Assembly (NCBI GenBank): GCA_023443925.1
Contig: JAEZSL010000376.1
Location: 1-38,755, forward strand
DNA from: Bacillota bacterium
GTDB taxonomy: Bacteria > Bacillota_A > Clostridia > Lachnospirales > Lachnospiraceae
Reading direction: 5' to 3'
Length of the DNA: 38,755 bases
A program made the translations under genes and the position numbers. The notes under the pieces were generated by a model that was given only the letters and a program-made list of their open reading frames with translations, did not search any database and had not been told where the DNA came from. Numbering within the stretch: position 1 is the first letter of the stretch; every line of letters starts with the position of its first letter. Shown here piece after piece: positions 1 through 8,838 of the stretch.

Positions 1-697
1 AATTCTCTCCTTTTCCTCTTTTATCAATTTTTTTTGAAACTATATGTCCAATGTTTTGTATGGCTTGCACAAATAGAACCAGCAAAACAATTGTAACAAT
101 CATAATATCCGTCTGATAACGGTAATAACCGAATCTCATGGCAATATCGCCAAGTCCTCTTCCTCCTACAATACCTGCCATAGCAGTATAGCCTACCAGG
201 GTAATGGTAGCAAGGGAAGCTCCCATAATAAGAGAAGGCAGGGATTCCGGCAGCATAACCTTAAATATTATCTGAAGCTCATTAGCTCCCATGGCTTTTG
301 CAGCTTCTATAACCCCGCTGTCTACATCATGTAAAGTATTTTCAATAAGTCTGGCAACAAAAGGTGTTGCCGCAATAATTAACGGTACGGTAGCCGCTTC
401 CGGCCCGATGGTAGTTCCGGTAACGAATCTGGTAACCGGCATTACAAACACCAAAAGTATGATGAACGGTATGGATCTTCCGATGTTAATAATAATACCT
501 AAAACCCGGTTTAGAAAAAGCATGGGACGTAAACCGCCTTTTCTGCTCACTTCGGCAAGTATCCCGATTGGAAGTCCCAGTATGTAAGACACTGCCGTAG
601 CGGTAAATACCATATACAGAGTATCTAAAATACCCTGCCCGATCATGGAACCGTTTTCTTCCAATAAAACTTTTAAATAATCTACAAACTGATTCAT
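1..697 (-). CDS. metI: Methionine-type ABC transporter permease MetI (3' end at window edge)
   Basis: Membrane permease of a MetNIQ-type importer, which takes up D/L-methionine and related substrates. Reading from the ATG at 697 gives a protein beginning MNQFVDYLKVLLEENG, with several hydrophobic segments and the permease loop (EAAKAMGANELQIIFKVMLPESLP) that contacts the ATPase. The last readable codons give RGKGEN at base 2, so almost the whole protein (about 232 residues) is present and its stop lies just outside the window. The start overlaps the metN stop in an ATGA arrangement, which indicates translational coupling. The substrate-binding lipoprotein MetQ is expected beyond the left edge but is not visible. 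The family call is firm; the exact substrate is inferred from family similarity. Confidence 0.9.
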   Translation of the reverse strand, partial: MNQFVDYLKVLLEENGSMIGQGILDTLYMVFTATAVSYILGLPIGILAEVSRKGGLRPMLFLNRVLGIIINIGRSIPFIILLVFVMPVTRFVTGTTIGPEAATVPLIIAATPFVARLIENTLHDVDSGVIEAAKAMGANELQIIFKVMLPESLPSLIMGASLATITLVGYTAMAGIVGGRGLGDIAMRFGYYRYQTDIMIVTIVLLVLFVQAIQNIGHIVSKKIDKRGKGEN

Positions 698-1509
698 ACA
701 TTACCTCCACCAACTAAGTTTTTTACAATTTCCGAAGTACTATAGGTAAATACTTGTTCCGTGTCACCGGAAGCTGCAATTTCCGCTTTATCAAGAACAA
801 CGACTTTATTGCATATTTTCCGTACTACATTCATTTCGTGGGTAATGATGATAATGGTGACTTTTGTTTCTTCATTAATCTTCTTTAACAATTTTAAAAT
901 CGAGTCGGTAGTCATGCTGTCCAGCGCAGAAGTAGCCTCATCACACAAAAGGATGGAAGGCCTGGTTGCCAGTGCTCTAGCAATAGCCACGCGCTGTCTT
1001 TGTCCTCCGCTGAGTCTGGATGGATAATAAAACTCCTTATCCTTTAAATCCACTAACTCCAGCAATTCGTCCACCCGCTTGTTAATCTCAGCTTTTTTGG
1101 CTTTTCTTTTATCGAAATAATTAAGGCTTTTGTATTGTTCCTCACTCATACCGGATACTTTAAAATCTCTTAATCTGGTAATCTCCAATCCGAATGCAAT
1201 ATTTTTCCTTACATTCTTCTGCATCAGCAGATTGAAATTCTGAAAAATCATTCCGATATTCTTTCTGAGTGAAAGCAATTCTTTTCCTCTTTTATTTGTG
1301 ATATCCGTTCCGTCTATCAGAATTCTGCCTGAGGTAGGCCTTTCCAATAAATTAATACAACGGATTAATGTACTTTTACCGGCACCGCTCATACCGATAA
1401 CCCCGAAAATATCTCCGTCTTCGATTTCCATGCTTATGTTCTTTAAAACTGTTAATTTCTTGTTTTTACCGCTATTAAACTCCTTCGTCAATTCGCTTAT
1501 TTCAATCAT
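694..1509 (-). CDS. metN: Methionine-type ABC transporter ATP-binding protein MetN, short form
   Basis: ATPase subunit energising the MetI permease. Walker A is GMSGAGKST near residue 40; the signature LSGGQRQR and Walker B LLCDEATSALD follow, then the switch His in IIITHE. Two departures from textbook MetN are visible. The protein is 271 residues instead of about 340 and ends shortly after the ATPase core (LVGGGNV), so the C-terminal NIL methionine-sensing domain that mediates trans-inhibition in E. coli is absent. Between the Q-loop and the helical domain there is an extra, charged stretch of roughly 25 residues (around RDFKVSGMSEEQYKSLNYF). The start has an AAGGTGA ribosome binding site. 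It is cotranscribed with metI (4-nt overlap). The methionine assignment is by family; a related amino-acid substrate is possible. Confidence 0.88.
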   Translation of the reverse strand: MIEISELTKEFNSGKNKKLTVLKNISMEIEDGDIFGVIGMSGAGKSTLIRCINLLERPTSGRILIDGTDITNKRGKELLSLRKNIGMIFQNFNLLMQKNVRKNIAFGLEITRLRDFKVSGMSEEQYKSLNYFDKRKAKKAEINKRVDELLELVDLKDKEFYYPSRLSGGQRQRVAIARALATRPSILLCDEATSALDSMTTDSILKLLKKINEETKVTIIIITHEMNVVRKICNKVVVLDKAEIAASGDTEQVFTYSTSEIVKNLVGGGNV

Positions 1510-1540
1510 ACCGTCACCTTTTCATACTTGTATTTTATTA

Positions 1541-1572
1541 ATTCATACTTATCTGATATGATTTGTATGAAT
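1541..1572. promoter_or_regulatory. Inverted repeat downstream of metNI P1, possible operator
   Basis: Perfect 8-bp arms ATTCATAC (1541-1548) and GTATGAAT (1565-1572) with a 16-nt spacer sit at the expected transcription start of P1, and a third half-site TTCATAC lies at 1521-1527. This fits a dimeric repressor site. Which protein binds is unknown. Confidence 0.45.
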
Positions 1573-1573
1573 A

Positions 1574-1602
1574 TTTATACTACTTTTTTACTGTTTTGTC
1601 AA
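1574..1602 (-). promoter_or_regulatory. Promoter P1 for metNI
   Basis: On the minus strand TTGACA (1602-1597) and TATAAA (1579-1574) are separated by exactly 17 nt, about 65 nt before the metN start. This is a near-consensus housekeeping promoter. Confidence 0.75.
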
Positions 1603-1710
1603 GAACTTTTTTTTATACAGAAGTTTTAACACTTTACACTGTTAAATTCTTATAAAAACAAAGATCCTTTTGTATTGTACCCTATGGTAAACTAACGCAC
1701 AACATAGAAA

Positions 1711-1740
1711 TTTATACTATATTTAATAGTATATTGTCAA
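1711..1740 (-). promoter_or_regulatory. Promoter P2 for metNI with embedded palindrome
   Basis: TTGACA (1740-1735) and TATAAA (1716-1711) are 18 nt apart. The spacer and -10 are covered by the dyad TATACTAT (1713-1720) / ATAGTATA (1726-1733), 8-bp arms with a 5-nt spacer, positioned so that a bound protein would block polymerase. The roughly 200-nt leader from P2 contains a weak TTTAACA/TGTTAAA hairpin (1625-1646). I do not recognise an S-box or T-box in it. Confidence 0.55.
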
Positions 1741-1800
1741 TAGAAGAAGACTTATCAATCATGTATTTTGGAATTTATGAGAGAAAAATAATACATAGGC

Positions 1801-1841
1801 AAAGAGCCTGCCGCAGAATCAGGTTCTGTTGCAGGCTCTTT
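1801..1841 (-). terminator. Terminator after por
   Basis: Inverted repeat AAAGAGCCTGC (1801-1811) / GCAGGCTCTTT (1831-1841) lies just past the por stop. The U-tract is stronger on the plus strand, but no plus-strand gene ends here, so it most likely ends por transcription. Confidence 0.65.
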
Positions 1842-1855
1842 TTATTTAACATATT

Positions 1856-4800
1856 CTACAGGGATGCTAAGGTTTTATAACTTTCATACCGCTCCCTGGC
1901 ATTCTCTTCTGCTTTATTAAACAGTTCTTCCGCAACATCCGGGAATGTCCTGGCCAATGAACTATAGCGTACTTGTCCCATAATAAAATCACGGAAACTT
2001 TCAGTCGGTTCTTTGGAATCCAGGGTGAAGGGATTTTTGCCCTCTTTCTTTAAATCAGGATTGTACCGGTATAAATGCCAATATCCTGCTTTCACGGCTT
2101 TTTTTATGGTCTCCATACTTCTGCCCATACCTTCCCTTATACCATGGCTGATACAGGGTGAATATGCAATTATGATAGAAGGACCTTTATAGCTTTCTGC
2201 TTCTCTTACTGCTTTGATCAGCTGATTATTATCCGCATGAATTCCTACTTGTGCCACATAAACATTACCATAGGTCATCATCATTCTGCCCAGATCCTTT
2301 TTTCCTGCTTTCTTGCCGGAACTTGCGAATTTAGCAACTGCTGCGGTAGGAGTGGACTTGGAAGCCTGTCCGCCGGTATTAGAATATATTTCCGTATCAA
2401 AAACCAGGATATTAATATCCTCTCCGGAGGCTAGTACCTGGTCAACACCTCCGTAACCAATGTCATACGCCCAACCATCACCACCGACTATCCAATGGGA
2501 CCGTTTAATAAGATAATCGCTTCGCTGCTTAATCTGGTCAATCAAATACATAACTTCTTTGTCAGCAGACTGATAATTGTTTAGTTCATTCATGAGTTTT
2601 TCACTGACAGCTTTACTTACTTCCCCATCTTCCTTATAATTAAGCCAGTCCGCCAGTAATTCTTTTACGTGGGGTTCAATAGTTTTTTCAACTAATTTCA
2701 ACATGTTCTCTTCCAGATTCTTACGCATCTGTTTTGAAGCAAGATACATACCAAAACCAAATTCCGCATTATCTTCAAATAATGAATTGGCCCAGGCTGG
2801 TCCTTTTCCTTCCCGGTTGGTGGTATAAGCAGTACTTGGAGCGGATGCGGCCCATATGGAGGAACAGCCGGTGGCATTAGCAATCATCATACGTTCCCCG
2901 AACAACTGAGTAATTAGCTTTATATACGGTGTTTCACCGCAGCCTGCACAGGCTCCGGAGAATTCCATAAGAGGTTCCTTAAACTGACTATCCTTAAAGG
3001 ATTTGCCCAAAGCTAAATCGGTCTTATAGCCTACTTCACAGGAAGCAAACTTCCAATTTTCCACCTGTTCCTCCACCTGACTGGCTATGGGTTTCATCAC
3101 CAGAGCCTTTTCCTTGGCAGGACAGATATCCGCGCAGTTACCGCAGCCGGTACAGTCCATGGGACTTATCTGAATTCTGAAATGCAGACCCTCCAGCCCT
3201 TTTCCGGTTGCTTTCAAGGTTTCAAAGGATTTCGGTGCTTTCTCTGCTTCACTGTCATTTAACAAAAACGGCCTTATTACTGCATGGGGACAAATATAGG
3301 AGCACTGGTTACACTGGATGCAGTTTTCTTCAATCCATTCCGGCACATTGACTGCAATACCACGTTTTTCATAAGCAGTGGAGCCGGTAGGAAAAGTTCC
3401 GTCTTCCCTTCCTTTAAATGCACTTACCGGGAGTTTATGGCCTTTCTGCTGCTGCATAGGCCTCATTATATTCTTAACAAAATCAGGTTCCTGGATTTCT
3501 TCCTCCTCGGAATCCTTAGCATTCTTCCATTCGGGAGGAACATCAACCTTATGAATTCTTCGAACACCTTTGTCGATAGCCTCGTGATTCATTTGAACCA
3601 CTTTTTCCCCTTTTTTATTATAAGAGTAGGTAGCCGCATCTTTTAAGGCTTTTACAAATTCCTCTTCCGGCAGAATATTAATTAATTTAAAGAAAGCGCC
3701 CTGCATTACCATGTTAATCCGATTGCCAAGTCCGATTTCTTCTGCTATTTCAACCGCATTGATGGTATAGAACTGAATGTTCTTTTCTGCTATATGACGT
3801 TTATATCTGGCTGGCAGATTCTCTTCCAGCTCCTCATCGCTCCAGACGCAATTTAACACGAAAATACCACCGGGTTTTAAATCATCCAGAATTTCATATT
3901 TATTTACATACGACTGGTTATGGCAGGCTACATAATCCGCATGTTCTACTAAATAAGTGGATTTAATGGGAGCTTTACCAAACCTTAGATGAGACATGGT
4001 AATTCCGCCGGATTTTTTGGAGTCATAATCAAAATAAGCCTGCACCTTCCGGTCGGTCTGATTTCCTATAATCATAATGGCCTGTTTGTTGGCACCAACG
4101 GTTCCATCGGAACCCAGCCCCCAGATTTTACAGGATTTGCGGTCTTCCGGCTCCGTTGTTATCCGGTCAACCGATTCCAGCGAGGTATGGGTAATATCAT
4201 CCTTGATACTTAAGGTAAAATGATTTTTGGCACTCTTCTGCTTCAAATTAACAAAAACCGCAGTAATGGCATCCGGTCTGGTATCCTTCGAACCCAAGCC
4301 GTAACGGCCTCCGATTATGGTAGGTGCATCTTCGGTATCGCTGTAACAGCCGCATACATCCAGATAAAGAGGTTCTCCAATAGCACCCGGCTCCTTGGTC
4401 CTATCCATAACTGCTATTTTTTTTACACTTTTTGGTATACAGCTTAAGAAATGCTTTGTGGAAAAAGGACGGTATAAATGCACTTTTATCAAACCGTACT
4501 TTTCACCTTTGGCATTGTGATAATCTATGGTTTCTTCTATGGTCTCCGTTACAGAACCCATGGCTACGATTACATATTCCGCATCCGGAGCACCATAGTA
4601 ATCAAAAAGACCGTATTTTCTGCCGGTTAAGGTTTCCATCTTGCCCAGGTACTCTTCAACCACCGGTATGATATCCTCATAAAAACTATTGCTGGCTTCC
4701 CTTCCCTGAAAATAAATATCCGGATTTTGGGCTGTGCCCCGGATCACGGGATGATTCGGTGATAAAGCCCGGTTTCTGAATTCTTCAATCGCCTTATGAT

Positions 4801-5386
4801 CCACCAGCTGTTCATAATCCTCGTAACCTAAAGCTTCTACCTTCTGGATTTCATGGCTGGTCCGAAAGCCGTCAAAGAAATGTACAAAAGGCAGTCTTCC
4901 CTTAATTGCCGCCAAATGTGCAATCGGTGCCAGATCCATAACCTCCTGTACCGATCCGCTGGCAAGCAAAGCACAGCCGGTCTGCCTTACTGCCATTACA
5001 TCCTGATGATCGCCGAATATACTGAGTGCATGAGCTGCCAGCGCCCTGGCACTTACATGAAGCACTCCAGGCAATAATTCACCGGCGGCTTTATACAGGT
5101 TTGGTATCATTAATAATAGTCCCTGGGAAGCTGTAAAGGTAGTGGTTAAGGCACCGGCCTGCAGGGAGCCATGAAAAGCACCGGCGGCTCCGGCTTCCGA
5201 CTGCATCTCTACAACGTTTACTTCCTGATTGAATATATTTTTTCTTCCTTTTGCTGCCCAGTCATCCGTAATTTCCGCCATACCGGAGGAAGGTGTAATG
5301 GGATATATGGCTGCCACATCGGTAAAGGCATATGCCACATACGCTGCAGCCGAATTTCCATCTAAAGTCATCTGTGTTTTCGACAT
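1856..5386 (-). CDS. nifJ: Pyruvate:ferredoxin (flavodoxin) oxidoreductase, single-chain
   Basis: Oxidatively decarboxylates pyruvate to acetyl-CoA and CO2 with reduction of ferredoxin, the central pyruvate-consuming step of clostridial fermentation. At 1176 residues it is full length for the homodimeric PFOR. All cofactor signatures are present: the N-terminal TPP-pyrimidine domain (PITPSS near residue 30), two ferredoxin-type 4Fe-4S motifs (CIQCNQCSYICP near 688 and CTGCGNCADICP near 744), the CAGCGETPY cysteines near 811 for the proximal cluster, and the TPP/Mg motif GDGWAYDIGYGG near 966 with the later SNTGGQASKSTP. The ATG at 5386 has a GGAGAA ribosome binding site. The DUF3787 gene lies only 15 nt upstream, so the two are probably cotranscribed. 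No missing key residue was seen. Confidence 0.97.
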   Translation of the reverse strand: MSKTQMTLDGNSAAAYVAYAFTDVAAIYPITPSSGMAEITDDWAAKGRKNIFNQEVNVVEMQSEAGAAGAFHGSLQAGALTTTFTASQGLLLMIPNLYKAAGELLPGVLHVSARALAAHALSIFGDHQDVMAVRQTGCALLASGSVQEVMDLAPIAHLAAIKGRLPFVHFFDGFRTSHEIQKVEALGYEDYEQLVDHKAIEEFRNRALSPNHPVIRGTAQNPDIYFQGREASNSFYEDIIPVVEEYLGKMETLTGRKYGLFDYYGAPDAEYVIVAMGSVTETIEETIDYHNAKGEKYGLIKVHLYRPFSTKHFLSCIPKSVKKIAVMDRTKEPGAIGEPLYLDVCGCYSDTEDAPTIIGGRYGLGSKDTRPDAITAVFVNLKQKSAKNHFTLSIKDDITHTSLESVDRITTEPEDRKSCKIWGLGSDGTVGANKQAIMIIGNQTDRKVQAYFDYDSKKSGGITMSHLRFGKAPIKSTYLVEHADYVACHNQSYVNKYEILDDLKPGGIFVLNCVWSDEELEENLPARYKRHIAEKNIQFYTINAVEIAEEIGLGNRINMVMQGAFFKLINILPEEEFVKALKDAATYSYNKKGEKVVQMNHEAIDKGVRRIHKVDVPPEWKNAKDSEEEEIQEPDFVKNIMRPMQQQKGHKLPVSAFKGREDGTFPTGSTAYEKRGIAVNVPEWIEENCIQCNQCSYICPHAVIRPFLLNDSEAEKAPKSFETLKATGKGLEGLHFRIQISPMDCTGCGNCADICPAKEKALVMKPIASQVEEQVENWKFASCEVGYKTDLALGKSFKDSQFKEPLMEFSGACAGCGETPYIKLITQLFGERMMIANATGCSSIWAASAPSTAYTTNREGKGPAWANSLFEDNAEFGFGMYLASKQMRKNLEENMLKLVEKTIEPHVKELLADWLNYKEDGEVSKAVSEKLMNELNNYQSADKEVMYLIDQIKQRSDYLIKRSHWIVGGDGWAYDIGYGGVDQVLASGEDINILVFDTEIYSNTGGQASKSTPTAAVAKFASSGKKAGKKDLGRMMMTYGNVYVAQVGIHADNNQLIKAVREAESYKGPSIIIAYSPCISHGIREGMGRSMETIKKAVKAGYWHLYRYNPDLKKEGKNPFTLDSKEPTESFRDFIMGQVRYSSLARTFPDVAEELFNKAEENARERYESYKTLASL

Positions 5387-5401
5387 TGCTATTCTCCACT
5401 T

Positions 5402-5596
5402 CTATAATTTACTGCCGTTATCTACCCAATTCTTTGCCTTTTCTACGTTGTATTCATCCGGAATACCTACATTCGTATCTTCCTGAGTTTTTTTAATATT
5501 AGCCCATGCTGCGGTAACCTCACTGTTTGTACAGTTAATTTTGCCGAGCCGTTTGTTATCGGCACCGCTTAACGTATTTTTGTCTTTTTCATTCAT
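5402..5596 (-). CDS. DUF3787-like small protein upstream of PFOR
   Basis: A 64-residue hydrophilic protein starting MNEKDKNTLSGADNK. The start at 5596 is chosen because an AGGAGG box lies 8 nt upstream; a longer reading to 5653 adds a hydrophobic leader without a ribosome binding site. The motif TAAWANIKKTQEDTNV followed by the C-terminal KNWVDNGSK matches my memory of the clostridial family DUF3787 (short proteins of unknown function with an AAWAN core). It has no cysteines, signal peptide or membrane segment. It ends 15 nt before por and shares its transcription unit, which hints at a role connected to PFOR or its expression, but nothing in the sequence states a function. Confidence 0.75.
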   Translation of the reverse strand: MNEKDKNTLSGADNKRLGKINCTNSEVTAAWANIKKTQEDTNVGIPDEYNVEKAKNWVDNGSKL

Positions 5597-5679
5597 AATA
5601 TAATCCTCCTTCCTGGAAATAATAAAAAGTAAAGCTGTTATTAAAATCTCCATTTTAGCAGTATTTATGCAAAGTTAAC

Positions 5680-5735
5680 CAAAAAAGACCATCCTCAGAT
5701 CCGGTCAGTAATGCTGCCGAATCCAAGGACAGTCT
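5680..5735 (-). terminator. Strong terminator after the GGDEF-EAL gene
   Basis: On the minus strand a 19-bp stem (arms 5735-5717 and 5704-5686, several G-U pairs) is followed directly by six T. It lies 17 nt past the GGDEF-EAL stop and separates that gene from the DUF3787-por unit. Confidence 0.85.
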
Positions 5736-5751
5736 GAAATGATGCAAATTA

Positions 5752-8694
5752 TTAATTTATATATTCTTCATAAAAATTATGGTAATATATTTTTTCAATT
5801 TCTTCTTCCTGTAACGGTTTACTGAACAAATAGCCCTGGATATAATCACAGCCGCCGTTTTTTAAACGCATAAACTGCTCCGGATCTTCAACACCTTCTG
5901 CCGTTATAACCAGCTCCAGGCTATGTACAAGTGCTATCAGGCTGTCCATGACCCTTATATTTTCCATGCTCAGAAATTTTTCACACAAGGATTTGTCCAG
6001 TTTTATCTTATCCACCGGCAGAAAAGTCAGGTAATTCAGCGAAGAGTAACCGGTTCCGAAATCATCCAGAGCGATACGGCTTCCAATACTTTTTAAGCGT
6101 TTTAAAAAGTCAATGGTGGCTTCCGTTTTTTCGATCAGAATGCTCTCTGTGATTTCAATTTCCAGATAGGAAGAATCCACCGAATTGCTGTCTAATGTAT
6201 CCTTAAGAAAACTGATATACCCGGTATCATTAATTTGTTTGCTGGAAAAGTTAATTGCAACAGGTTTCATGCAATAACCTTTATCTCTCCAGGCAGCAAT
6301 CTGCCTTATGGCTTCTCTTGTTACCCATCTGCCGATTTCATTTATCAGTCCGGTTTCTTCTGCAACAGTAATAAACTGAGCCGGTGAAATTCTGTGGTCT
6401 TTCAATCTAAGGAGCGCTTCAAAGCCAAAAATATCACCGGTTGCCACATTCACCTGGGGCTGATAATACAGGGTAAATCCCTCTTCTCTCAGGGCAGTCC
6501 TAAGAATAATCTCAATATCTGTTTTACTCCTAAGTTCATTGAGCATATCATTATTGTAAAACATATAATTATTTTTGCCTTCCCGTTTTACACAGTACAT
6601 GGCTGTATCGGCGTTCATCATTAACTGGTCGATATTATCACTGTCCATGGGAAAACGGCTGATACCGATGCTGAATTTCACAAAATTTTCTATCTCATTG
6701 AGTATCACCGGTTCATCAAATAATTTCATAATTTTATCTATGTAATCTTCCAGATTTATAACACGGTTTTCACCGGTTATAAGAATCAGGAATTCATCAC
6801 CGCCGAATCTGGATACAAATAATTTATCATCAACCAGCGCAGTTAGTCTTTCTGCTATTTCCTTCAGCATCTTATCCCCGTAAAAATGTCCCAGGGTATC
6901 ATTAACACTTTTAAAATTATCTATATCCAGCAAAAGAATGGCACCACGTTTTCTAAAAGCCAGAGTTTCCCTTAATTTATTCATAAAGTGTAGACGGTTG
7001 GGCAGATTAGTCAGATAATCATGAATCGCCAGATATTCAATGTATTCCTCCTGTTCCTTCATCTTTGAAATATCCAGAATGATACCGTGGATAATCTTAA
7101 TCTCTTCGTTGATATCCTTAATACCTCTGCCTCTTACCAGAACCCACCGCCTGGTGTTATCCTGATCCGTTAAAAGCACATGGATATGTATCTCCTCTTT
7201 GCCGCCTGTAAGATAATCATTAAATTCCTTCCGTATTTTAAACTTCTCATCCTCATCTAAAAGCATATCAAAAACTCTGTCAATATTTTCATGCTCCTTC
7301 AGGGATTTATTAATAACATGAATGAACTTACTGGAAATATGCATCTCTCTGGTGTGAATATTGTATTCCCAAACGGCACTTCCCGTACTTTCAATCGCAA
7401 CGCTGTATTTTAAGTTTAAGGTTTCGATCTCCTCCGTGTGTTCCTGTATGGTATCGTACTGGGCTCTTAATTCCTCCTCGGAAGCAGTTAATTCTTCAAA
7501 GGTCTGGGTCAGCTCTTCGTGACTGGCTTGAAGGGCTTTCTCAATCTTTCTGCGTTTTACATTGTCAATAGAAAGAATTACTACGATAATTATCAAAAAT
7601 CCTAAAACCAGCAGAGTATTAAACACCAGTTGTTTATGTTCTTCATAAAAGCTGATATTACGGTTTACCAAAACAGCACCTTCCGGTATCAGCTGCATAC
7701 TTATCTTATATTTTTTAAGGAGCTGATAATCAAAGGTATACACATTGGGACTGTCCGTCACAATTCCAATGGTTTCCACCGGAGTTCCTCCAAATATCTT
7801 AAGCAGCATTTTAGCGGCAATTTTGCCGGATTCCAGGTAAGAAACCATTTTTCCGCCTAAAACCCCCTGACCCACACCGCCTACTTCTGCCCTCAGAATG
7901 GGTACGTGAGTATGTTCCCGCAGAATATCCACAGCCTCAGGTATGGTGAGGGTATCGCCGGTTTTATCGGTATACATGCTTAAATACAATAAAATGGTAT
8001 CCTCACCTATCTTTTCAAAAATATCGTTTAGTTCCTGAAAGGTATATTGGCTTATATTGATTTCCTCAAAGCTTAAATCCTTAAAATAAGTCTGGTTTTT
8101 ATAGAACTGCTCCCGGTCGCCTCTTCCCGTCAGGGTATCATCGACAATCGCCACAACCCTGCTGGCATTTTTATTAATTTTTAACCCAAATTCAATATTT
8201 TCCTTTAAAGACATCTCCTCCACGATACCGGTGATATTGGGATTCGCATCGGCAAGTTCCGCCCGCTCATAATCATTAACACCCAGAAATACAATGGGGA
8301 GATCTTTAAATAATTCTGTCTGATAATCCATGGCAAACTGAAGAGCACTGTCATCCCCAACAATTACGGCATCATAAGGATCAAGCTGGTCGATTTTATA
8401 CTTAACTAAATCATAGAACAGCTGAATACTCTCATTGGTATCAAAGCGCTTGGTATCCATATACTCAACATCCAACTGTATGTCCAAAGGATCAAATATT
8501 TCTCTTATTCCTTTGATTTGATCCGGTACACTTGGAAAATTTTCACTGTAGGAACTTATGAACAGAACCCGTTTATCCTGATCCCTACCATAAACCACAA
8601 AGGGTTGTGTACTTTTTAAATATACAGAAACACAAGAAATAATAATCATTAAGAGAATTATTCGTTTTATAGACCGATGATGCATCTTTTTCAT
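5752..8694 (-). CDS. Membrane GGDEF-EAL protein with extracellular ABC-type ligand-binding domain
   Basis: A 980-residue c-di-GMP signalling protein. Order of parts: a hydrophobic N-terminal anchor/signal (residues about 10-27), an extracellular domain of the ABC substrate-binding type (about 40-340, with RVLFISSYSENFPS and DAVIVGDDSALQFA, resembling the ABC_sub_bind family), a membrane helix (about 355-375), a coiled coil (ASHEELTQTFEELTASEEEL), a PAS domain (about 435-555), GGDEF (FGGDEF intact near 630) and EAL (EALLR near 758, then DDFGTGYSSL, KLDKS, EGVE and QGYLFSKP). Both catalytic motifs look intact, so synthesis and hydrolysis of c-di-GMP are both possible. The allosteric RxxD inhibition site before GGDEF is missing (DDKLFVSRF instead). 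It is a monocistronic gene between its own terminator and a separate promoter region. The ligand is unknown. Confidence 0.93.
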   Translation of the reverse strand: MKKMHHRSIKRIILLMIIISCVSVYLKSTQPFVVYGRDQDKRVLFISSYSENFPSVPDQIKGIREIFDPLDIQLDVEYMDTKRFDTNESIQLFYDLVKYKIDQLDPYDAVIVGDDSALQFAMDYQTELFKDLPIVFLGVNDYERAELADANPNITGIVEEMSLKENIEFGLKINKNASRVVAIVDDTLTGRGDREQFYKNQTYFKDLSFEEINISQYTFQELNDIFEKIGEDTILLYLSMYTDKTGDTLTIPEAVDILREHTHVPILRAEVGGVGQGVLGGKMVSYLESGKIAAKMLLKIFGGTPVETIGIVTDSPNVYTFDYQLLKKYKISMQLIPEGAVLVNRNISFYEEHKQLVFNTLLVLGFLIIIVVILSIDNVKRRKIEKALQASHEELTQTFEELTASEEELRAQYDTIQEHTEEIETLNLKYSVAIESTGSAVWEYNIHTREMHISSKFIHVINKSLKEHENIDRVFDMLLDEDEKFKIRKEFNDYLTGGKEEIHIHVLLTDQDNTRRWVLVRGRGIKDINEEIKIIHGIILDISKMKEQEEYIEYLAIHDYLTNLPNRLHFMNKLRETLAFRKRGAILLLDIDNFKSVNDTLGHFYGDKMLKEIAERLTALVDDKLFVSRFGGDEFLILITGENRVINLEDYIDKIMKLFDEPVILNEIENFVKFSIGISRFPMDSDNIDQLMMNADTAMYCVKREGKNNYMFYNNDMLNELRSKTDIEIILRTALREEGFTLYYQPQVNVATGDIFGFEALLRLKDHRISPAQFITVAEETGLINEIGRWVTREAIRQIAAWRDKGYCMKPVAINFSSKQINDTGYISFLKDTLDSNSVDSSYLEIEITESILIEKTEATIDFLKRLKSIGSRIALDDFGTGYSSLNYLTFLPVDKIKLDKSLCEKFLSMENIRVMDSLIALVHSLELVITAEGVEDPEQFMRLKNGGCDYIQGYLFSKPLQEEEIEKIYYHNFYEEYIN

Positions 8695-8838
8695 ATATGC
8701 TCCCCCTGTTCTACTGCAGAAAACGTATCCGATTTATAATTACATATTATACCATATTATCCCTGTTTTCGCCACAAATAAAAAATAATTGTGTTTTTAT
8801 GGTCATTAATGACATAAACCGACTGTGAAGCATACTAA

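Noticed and set aside
1510..1710. S-box or T-box riboswitch before metN
   Set aside because: I could not find the conserved S-box cores, a T-box sequence or an antiterminator/terminator pair. The space after P1 is too short.
3284..3646. 120-codon plus-strand reading inside por
   Set aside because: It lies antisense to highly conserved PFOR cluster-binding sequence and has no homology features or ribosome binding site.
8796..8818. Near-palindrome TTTATGGTCATTAATGACATAAA between sbcC and the GGDEF-EAL gene
   Set aside because: It is AT-rich, bulged and lacks a U-tract, so it is neither a convincing terminator nor a recognisable operator. It may still be a protein site but evidence is thin.
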